NCBI GenBank assembly: GCA_027487685.1
Contig: JAIYDC010000037.1
Span: 1-32,718 of the forward strand
Direction of reading: 5' to 3'
DNA length: 32,718 nt
Source of the DNA: Pseudomonadota bacterium
GTDB lineage: Bacteria > Bdellovibrionota > Bacteriovoracia > Bacteriovoracales > Bacteriovoracaceae
A program made the position numbers and the translations under genes. Below, piece by piece: positions 32,538 through 32,718 of the stretch. The notes beneath the pieces were generated by a model. The model had not been told where the DNA came from, did not search any database, and saw only the letters and a list, made by a program, of their open reading frames with translations. How positions within the stretch are numbered: position 1 is the stretch's first letter; every line of letters starts with the position of its first letter.

Positions 32538-32718
32538 ACAGACAAAGAACAGAATGAAACTAATGGTCTCAAAGGCCGTAAGCCATTGCCATGTTGCTGG
32601 TGTGCTGTCCGAGCACCCCTGACACAGATGAGGTCATAATTTAAGTCAACAGCATCCAAGCGACCGGTTTTATAAATTACTCCAATAAATTCTTCTTCTG
32701 TCGTCCGTCGATTGTCTA

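Noticed and set aside
32660-32718. Open minus-strand frame running in from the right edge
   Set aside because: Too short to judge; all three frames give plausible C-terminal tails, so no gene can be assigned.

Overview
The window reads as a chromosomal segment of a Gram-negative bacterium. Signal peptides, a lipoprotein and a periplasmic substrate-binding transporter point that way. The mix of genes (orphan CpaF ATPase, tetratricopeptide-associated TRAP transporter, long type-2 IleS, degenerate HD-GYP regulator, type III polyketide synthase cluster) would suit a Bdellovibrionota or other delta-proteobacterial-type lineage. That placement is inference from gene content, not from a marker phylogeny. 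Most of the window is compact. Genes often overlap by 1-30 nt, and three convergent pairs share their stop codons.

Layout. 1-127: edge of a zinc-ribbon (transposase-like) gene. 277-2003: cpaF and a helical partner. 2100-2970: a two-gene operon of unknown function whose first product has a possible SepF-like fold. 2967-4697: a large conserved protein, probably DUF6178. 4786-5445: a HAD phosphatase. 5442-10644 (minus): a TRAP transporter operon in the order tatT, dctP, dctQ, dctM, then a secreted protein. In it, dctP is interrupted by an in-frame stop next to a 16-nt homopolymer. 10959-11132: a 57-residue gene with a clear ribosome binding site. 11129-13669 (minus): FecR-domain protein, Maf pyrophosphatase and a small secreted protein. 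13784-16918: ileS. 16933-19183 (minus): type III polyketide synthase, a His/Glu-rich membrane protein and a UbiG-like methyltransferase, likely making a methylated phenolic or pyrone lipid. 19289-20086: a secreted protein. 20159-21752: divergent rpsU and rarA. 22048-22575: a four-helix membrane protein. 22642-25366 (minus): lpd and a 2-oxoacid dehydrogenase E2. 25499-27697: an operon of a DnaQ-type exonuclease with a WYL-like tail, a small membrane protein and a KamA-family radical SAM enzyme. 27893-29221: a degenerate REC/HD-GYP protein.

From 29573 the character changes. A tRNA-Gly(GCC) with its own promoter and terminator is followed by a tyrosine integrase, an excisionase-like protein, a perfect 25-bp inverted repeat, a replication-relaxation-family protein and a coiled-coil membrane protein. 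This AT-richer stretch looks like one end of an integrative or mobilizable element inserted at the tRNA. The other end is outside the window.

The least explained items are the methyltransferase/membrane protein/type III PKS cluster, the long hairpin beside the replication-relaxation gene, the exonuclease-WYL fusion, the broken dctP and a possible +1 recoding site near the right edge. No CRISPR array or rRNA gene was seen.
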